Assembly: GCF_051014685.1 (NCBI RefSeq)
Contig: NW_027479453.1
Coordinates: 56,552 to 120,551 of the forward strand
DNA: 64,000 nt
DNA from: Ptiloglossa arizonensis
Taxonomy: Eukaryota > Arthropoda > Insecta > Hymenoptera > Colletidae
Reading direction: 5' to 3'
The translations under genes and the position numbers were made by a program. This document shows positions 58,161 through 64,000 of the stretch, piece after piece. Each line of letters begins with the position of its first letter. Positions within the stretch are counted from its first letter, which is position 1. The notes beneath the pieces are model-generated. The model had not been told where the DNA came from, made no database searches, and saw nothing but the letters and a program-made list of their open reading frames with translations.

Positions 58161-60180
58161 TATTTCTCCGTTTCTGCGTTTCTGTCTTCGTTTCTCCGTT
58201 TCATTCTTCGTTTCTCTGTTTATTTCTTCGTTTCTCCATTTATTTCTCCGCTACAATCTTCGTTTCTCCGTTTCTTTCTTCGTTTCCCCGTTTCTTTGTT
58301 CGTTTCTCCGTTTCTCGGTCTATTTCTTCGTTTCTCCATTTATTTCTCCGTTTCTTTCTTCGTATCTCCGTTTCATTCTTCGTTTCTCCGTTTCTTTCTA
58401 CGTTTCTCCGTTTTTTTCTTCGTTTCTCCGTTTCTTTCTTCGTTTCTCCGTTTCTTTCTTCGTTTCTCCGTTTCTTTCTTCGTTTCTCCGTTTATTTCTT
58501 CGTTTCCCCATTTATTTCTCCGTTCCTCCGTTTCTTTGTTCGTTTCTCCGTTTCTTGGTCCGTTTCTCCGTTTCTTTCTTCGTTTCTCCGTTTCTTTCTT
58601 CGTTTCTCCGTTTCTTTCTTCGTTTCTCCGTTTCTTTCTTCGTTTCTCCGTTTCTTTCTTCGTTTCTCCGTTTATTTCTTCGTTTCTCCATTTATTTCTC
58701 CGTTCCTCCGTTTCTTTCTTCGTTTCTCCGTTTCTTTGTTCGTTTCTCCGTTCTTTCTTCGTTTCTCCGTTTCTTTCTTCGTTTCTCCGTTTCTTTCTCC
58801 GTTCCTCCGTTTCTTTCTTCGTTTCTCCGTTCCTTTCTTTGTTTCTCCGTTTCCTTCCTCATTTCTTCGTTCATTCCTTCGTTTCTCCGTTTCATTCTTC
58901 GTTTCTGCGTTTCTTTGTTCGTTTCTCTGTTTCTTTCTTCGTTTCTCCGTTTCATTCTTCGTTTCTGCGTTTCTTTGTTCGTTTCTCCGTTTCTTTGTTC
59001 GTTTCTCCGTTTCTTTTTCCGTTTCTCGGTTTTTTTCTTCGTTTCTCCATTTATTTCTCCGTTTCTTTCTTCGTTTCTCCGTTTATTTCTTCGTTTCTCC
59101 ATTTATTTCTCCGTTTCTTTCTTCGTTTCTCCGTTTCTTTCTTCGTTTCTCCATTTCTTTCTTCGTATCTCCGTTTCTTTCTTCGTTCCTCCGTTTCATT
59201 CATCGTTTCTCCGTTTCTTTCTACGTTTCTCCGTTTTTTTCTTCGTTTCTCCGTTTCTTTCTTCGTTTCCCCGTTTCCTTGCTCGTTTCTCCGTTTATTT
59301 CTTCGTTTCTCCATTTACATCTCCGTTTCTTTCTTCGTTTCTCCGTTTCTTCGTTCGTTTCTCCTTTTCTTTCTTCGTATCTCCGTTTCTCTCTTCGTTT
59401 CTCCATTTATTTCTCCGTTCCTCCGTTTCTTTCTTCGTTTCTCCGTTTCTCCGTTTCTCTGTTCGTTTCTCCGTTTCTTTCTCCGTTTCTCGGTTTACTT
59501 CTTCGTTTCTTCGTTTCCCCGTTTCTTTCTACGTTTCTCCGTTTCTTTCGTCGTATCTCCGATTATTTCTTCGTTTCTCCGTTTATTTCTAGGTTTCTCC
59601 ATTTATTTCTCCGTTCCTCCGTTTCTTTCTTCGTTTCTCCGTTTCTTTCTTCGTTTCTCCGTTTCTTTGTTCGTTTCTCCGTTTCTTTCTTCGTTTCTCC
59701 GTTTCTTTCCCCGTTTCTCCGTTTCTTTCTTCGTTTCTCCGTTTCTTTCTTCGTTTCTCCGTTTATTTCTTCGTTTCTCCATTTATTTCTTCGTTTCTCG
59801 TTTCTTTCTTCGTTACTCCGTTTCTTTCTTCGTTTCTCCGTTTCTTTCTTCGTTTCTACGTTTAATTCTTCGTTTCTCCATTTATTTCTCCGTTTCTCCG
59901 TTTCTTTCTTCGTTTCTACGTTTCTTTCTTCGTTCCTCCGTTTCTTTCTTCGTGTCTGCGTTTCTTTCTTCGTTTATCCGTTTCTTTCTTCGTTTCTCCG
60001 TTTCTTTCTTCGTTTCTCCGTTTCTTTGTTGGTTTCTCCGTTTCTTTCTTTGTTTCTCCGTTTGTTTCTTCATTTTTCCGTATATTTCTTCGTTTCTCCG
60101 TTTCATTCTTCGTTTCTGCGTTTCTTTGTTCGTTTCTCCGTTTCTTTCTTCGTTTCTCCGTTTCTTTCTCCGTTTCTCCG

Positions 60181-60280
60181 TTTCATTGTTCGTTTCTCCG
60201 TTTCATTGTTCGTTTCTCCGTTTCATTGTTCGTTTCTCCGTTTCATTGTTCGTTTCTCCGTTTCATTGTTCGTTTCTCCG
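60181..60280. repeat. Pentamer marker block, copy 7
   Basis: Last occurrence in the window of the five-unit CATTG block, in a segment whose neighbours also match the surroundings of copies 4 to 6. Confidence 0.85.
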
Positions 60281-61489
60281 TTTCTTTCTTCGTTTCTCCG
60301 TTTCTTTCTTCGTATCTCCGTTTCTTTCTTCGTTTCTCCGTTTATTTCTACGTTTCTCCATTTATTTCTCCGTTTCTCCGTCCCTTTCTTCGTTTCTCCG
60401 TTTCTTTGTTCGTTTCTCCGTTTCTTTGTTCGTTTCTCCGTTTCTTTCTACATTTCTCCGTTTCTTTCTTCGTTTCTCCGTTTCTTTCTCCGCTTCTCCG
60501 TTTCTTTGTTCGTTTCTCCGTTTCTTTCTTCGTTTCTCCGTTTATATCTTCGTTTCTCCATTTATTTCTCCGTTTCTGTCTTCGTTTCTCCGTTTCATTC
60601 TTCGCTTCTCCGTTTATTTCTTCGTTTCTCCATTTATTTCTCCGCTACTTTCTTCGTTTCTCCGTTTCTTTCTTCGTTTCTCCGTTTCTTTGTTCGTTTC
60701 TCCGTTTCTTTCTCCGTTTCTCGGTCTATTTCTTCGTTTCTCCATTTATTTCTCCGTTTCTTTCTTCGTTTCTCCGTTTCATTCTTCGTTTCTCCGTTTC
60801 TTCCTACGTTTCTCCGTTTTTTTCTTCGTTTCTCCGTTTCTTTCTTCGTTTCCCCGTTTCCTTGTTCGTTTCTCCGTTTATTTCTTCGTTTCTCCATTTA
60901 CTTCTCCGTTTCTTTCTTCGTTTCTCCGTTTCTTCGTTCGTTTCTCCTTTTCTTTCTTCGTATCTCCGTTTCTCTCTTCGTTTCTCCATTTATTTCTCCG
61001 TTCCTCCGTTTCTTTCTTCGTTTCTCCGTTTCGTTCTCCGTTTCTCCGTTTCTTTGTTCATTTCTCCGTTTCTTTCTTCGTTTCTCCGATTATTTCTTCG
61101 TTTCTCCATTTATTTCTTCGTTTCTTCGTTTCTTTCTTCGTTACTCCGTTTCTTTCTTCGTTTCTCCGTTTCTGTCTTCGTTTCTCCGTTTCTTTCTTCG
61201 TTTCTCCGTTTATTTTTCGTTTCTCCATTTATATCTCCGTTCCTCCGTTTCTTTCTTCGTTTCTCCGTTTCTTTGTTCGTTTCTCCGTTTCTTTGTTGGT
61301 ATCTCCGTTTCTTTCTACGTTTCTCCGTTTTTTTCTTCGTTTCTTTCTTCGTTTCTCCGTTTCCTTGTTCGTTTCTCCGTTTATTTCTTCGTTTCTCCAT
61401 TTATTTCTCCGTTTCTTTCTTCGTTTCTCCGTTTCTTTGTTCGTTTCTCCATTTCTTTCTTCGTATCTCCGTTTCTTTCTTCGTTTCTG

Positions 61490-64000
61490 CGTTTTTTTCT
61501 TCGTTTCTTCTCCGTTTCTTTCTTCGTTTTCTCCGTTTCTTTGTTCGTTTCTCCGCTTCTTTCCTCGTTTCTCCGTTTCTTTCTTCTTTTCCTCCGTTTC
61601 TTTCTTCGTTTCTCCGTTTCTTTCTTCGTTTCTCCGTTTCTTTGTTCGTTTCTCCGTTTCTTCCGTTTCTTTCTTCGTTTCTCCGTTTCATTGTTCGTTT
61701 CTCCGTTTCTTTGTTCGTTTCTCCGCTTCTTTCTCCGTTTCTCTCTTCGTTTCTCCATTTATTTCTCCGTTCCCTCCGTTTCTTTCTTCGTTTCTCCGTT
61801 TCGTTCTCCGTTTCTCCGTTTCTTTGTTCGTTTCTCCGTTTCTTTCTTCGTTTCTCCGATTATTTCTTCGTTTCTGCATTTATTTCTTCGTTTCGTCGTT
61901 CCTTTCTTCGTTACTTCCGTTTCTTTCTCTTCGTTCTCCGTTCTTTCTTCGTTTCTACGTTTATTTCGTCGTTTCTCCATTTATTTCTCTGTTTCTCCCG
62001 TTTCTTTCTTCGTTTCTACTTTTCATTGTTCGTTCCTCCGTTTCTTTCTTCGTGTCTGCGTTTATTTCTTCGTTTCTTTCTTCGTTTCTCCGTTTCTTTC
62101 TCCGTTTCTCCGTTTCTTCCTTCGTTCTTCTCCGTTTCTTTGTTCGTTTCTCCGTTTCTTTGTTCGTTTCTCCATTTCTTTGTTCGTTTCTCCGTTTCTT
62201 TATTCGTTTCTTCGTTTATTTCTTCGTTTCTCCATTTATTTCTCCGTTTCTCCGTTTCTTCTTCGTTTCTCCGTTTCGTTGATCGTTTCTTTGTTCGTTT
62301 CTCCGTTTCTCGGTTTATTTCTTCGTTTCTCCATTTATTTCTCCGATTCTCCGTTTCTTTCTTCGTTTCTTCGTTTCTTTCTTCGTTACTCCCGTTTCTT
62401 CCTTCGTTTCTCTCCATTTATTTCTCCGATTCTCAATTTATTTCTCCGTCTTCTCCGTTTCTTTCTTCGTTTCTACGTTTCTTTCTTCGTTCCTCCGTTT
62501 CTTTCTTCGTGTCTGCGTTTCTTTCTTTGTTTCTCCGTTTCTTTCTTCGTTTTTCCGTTTCTTTCTCCGTTCTCTCCGTTTCTTCCTTCGTTCTCCGTTT
62601 CTTTGTTCGTTTCTCCGTTTCTTTGTTCGTTTCTCCATTTCTTTGTTCGTTTCTCCGTTTCTTTGTTCGTTTCATCGTTTATTTCTTCGTTTCTCCATTT
62701 ATTTCTTCGTTTCTTCGTTTCTTTCTTCGTTACTCCGTTTCTTTCTTCGTTTCTCCGTTTCTTTCTTCGTTTCTACGTTTATTTCTTCGTTTCTCCATTT
62801 ATTTCTCTCCGTTTCTCCGTTTCTTTCTTCGTTTCTCTACGTTTCTTTCTTCGTTCCTCCGTTTCTTTCTTCGTGTCTGCGTTTCTTTCTTTGTTTCTCC
62901 GTTTCTTTCTTCGTTTTTCCGTTTCTTTCTCCGTTCTTCTCCGTTTCTTCCTTCGTTTCTCCGTTTCTTTGTTCGTTTCTCCGTTTCTTTGTTCGTTTCT
63001 TCTCATTTCTTTGTTCGTTTGTCCGTTTCTTTGTTCGTTTCTTCGTTTATTTCTTCGTTTCTCCATTTATTTCTCCGTTTCTCCGTTTCTTTGTTCGTTT
63101 CTCCGTTTCGTTGATTGTTTCTTTGTTCGTTTCTCCGTTTCTCGGGTTATTTCTTCGTTTCTCCATTTATTTCTCCGATTCTCAATTTATTTCCCCGTTT
63201 CTCTGTTTCTTTCTTCGTTTCTACGTTTCTTTCTTCGTTCCTCCGTTTCTTTCTTCGTGTCTGCGTTTCTTTCTTTGTTCTCTCCGTTTCTTTCTTCGTT
63301 TTTCCGTTTCTTTCTCCGTTTCTCCGTTTCTTCTTCGTTTCTCCGGCCCTTTCTTCGTTTCTCGTTTCTTTGTTCGTTTCTCCGTTTCTTTGTTCGTTTC
63401 TTCTCCGTTCTTTCTACGTTTCTCCGTTTCTTTCTTTCGTTTCTCCGTTTCTTTCTTCGCTTCTCCGTTTTCTTTGTTCGTTCTCTCCGTTTCTTTGTTC
63501 GTTTCTCCGTTTCTTTCTACGTTTCTCCGTTTCTTTCTTCGTTTCTACGTTTCTCTCTTCGTTCCTCCGTTTCTTTCTTCGTGTCTGCGTTTCTTTCTTC
63601 GTTTCTCCGTTTCTTTCTTCGTTTCTCCGTTTCTTTCTTCGTTTCTACGTTTATTTCTTCGTTTCTCCATTTATTTCTCTGTTTCTCCGTTTCTTTCTTC
63701 GTTTCTACGTTTCTTTCTTCGTTCCTCCGTTTCTTTCTTCGTGTCTGCGTTTCTTTCTTCGTTTTCCGTTCTTTCTTCGTTTCTCCGTTCTCCGTTTCTT
63801 CCTTCGTTTCTCCGTTTCTTTGTTCGTTTTCTCCGTTTCTTTGTTCGTTTCTCCATTTCTTTGTTCGTTTCTCCGTTTCTTTGTTTGTTTCTTCTTTTAT
63901 TTCTTCGTTTCTCCATTTATTTCTCCGTTTCTCCGTTTCTTTCTTCGTTTCTCCGTTTCGTTGATCGTTTCTTTGTTCGTTTCTCCGTTTCTCGGTTTAT
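61490..64000. repeat. Out-of-register end of the 20-bp array
   Basis: From about 61,490 one- to four-base indels become frequent: TTTCTTCTCCG near 61,505, GTTTTCTCCG near 61,527, TTTTCCTCCG near 61,588, GTTCCCTCCG near 61,771, GTTACTTCCG near 61,912, TTTCTCCCG near 61,994, and many to the end. The preceding 32 kb holds only a few such breaks. Substitution variants and segment order remain those of the array, so only the phase is disturbed. Confidence 0.85.

Larger units (their letters stand above)
29207..64000 (-). repeat. 20-bp satellite TTTCTTTCTTCGTTTCTCCG, inverted orientation
   Basis: About 1,740 units of a 20-bp pyrimidine-rich repeat with frequent substitutions, such as TTTCTTTGTTCG, TTTATTTCTTCG and CATTTATTTCTCCG. 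Twenty is not a multiple of three, so each frame cycles through the same 20-residue pattern, and neither strand of the consensus holds a stop. This explains open frames as long as 28,749-51,692 (7,647 codons) and 38,513-56,827, and the simultaneous lysine/arginine/glutamate-rich frames on the other strand. None has a promoter, unique domain or codon preference, so no gene is called. The array is unbroken by transposons and runs out of the window. Confidence 0.97.

Noticed and set aside
29207..64000. Telomeric repeat
   Set aside because: The unit is 20 bp, with no TTAGG or TTAGGG-type runs, and the array is inverted at one end.

Overview
This window contains no credible protein-coding gene, rRNA, tRNA or CRISPR array. 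It is eukaryotic repeat DNA: two unrelated satellite arrays separated by about 6 kb of AT-rich sequence that holds a large inverted-repeat element. The sequence fits heterochromatin, such as a pericentromere, of a higher eukaryote. CpG-rich repeats that have not decayed, an AT-rich spacer and a TATA plus TCATTC (insect-type initiator) promoter make an insect my best guess. The species cannot be fixed from the sequence.

Layout. (1) 1-21,550: a head-to-tail array of about 122 monomers of a 177-bp satellite. It is organised into nested higher-order repeats (HORs) of 8, 9, 13, 14 and 16 monomers, one with a 51-bp internal deletion. (2) 21,551-21,619: a short unique spacer. (3) 21,620-27,282: a palindromic, foldback-like element. 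Its arms carry an outer hairpin-rich unit (two copies left, one right, 477-bp spacing), a heptanucleotide microsatellite expanded only on the right, a TATA/initiator promoter in each arm pointing outward, and an inner 544-bp tandem repeat (about three copies left, one plus a part right). (4) 27,283-27,828: unique DNA ending in a decayed piece of the 544-bp repeat. (5) 27,829-29,206: purine-rich 8-bp (CGGAGAAA) and 20-bp repeats. (6) 29,207-64,000: the same family in inverted orientation as a 20-bp pyrimidine-rich satellite (TTTCTTTCTTCGTTTCTCCG), with segmental copies of 0.44, 1.66 and about 4.8 kb. From about 61.5 kb the 20-bp register breaks down.

The 20-bp unit has no stop codon on either strand, so open frames of hundreds to more than 7,000 codons occur in every frame. 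I treat them as composition artefacts.

The most interesting object is the element at 21.6-27.3 kb. It resembles foldback transposons in having long inverted arms built of tandem repeats. It also carries hairpins that show compensatory base changes between copies, and two mirror-image promoters that would transcribe outward through those hairpins toward the two satellites. No transposase is visible. All functional statements about it are inference.
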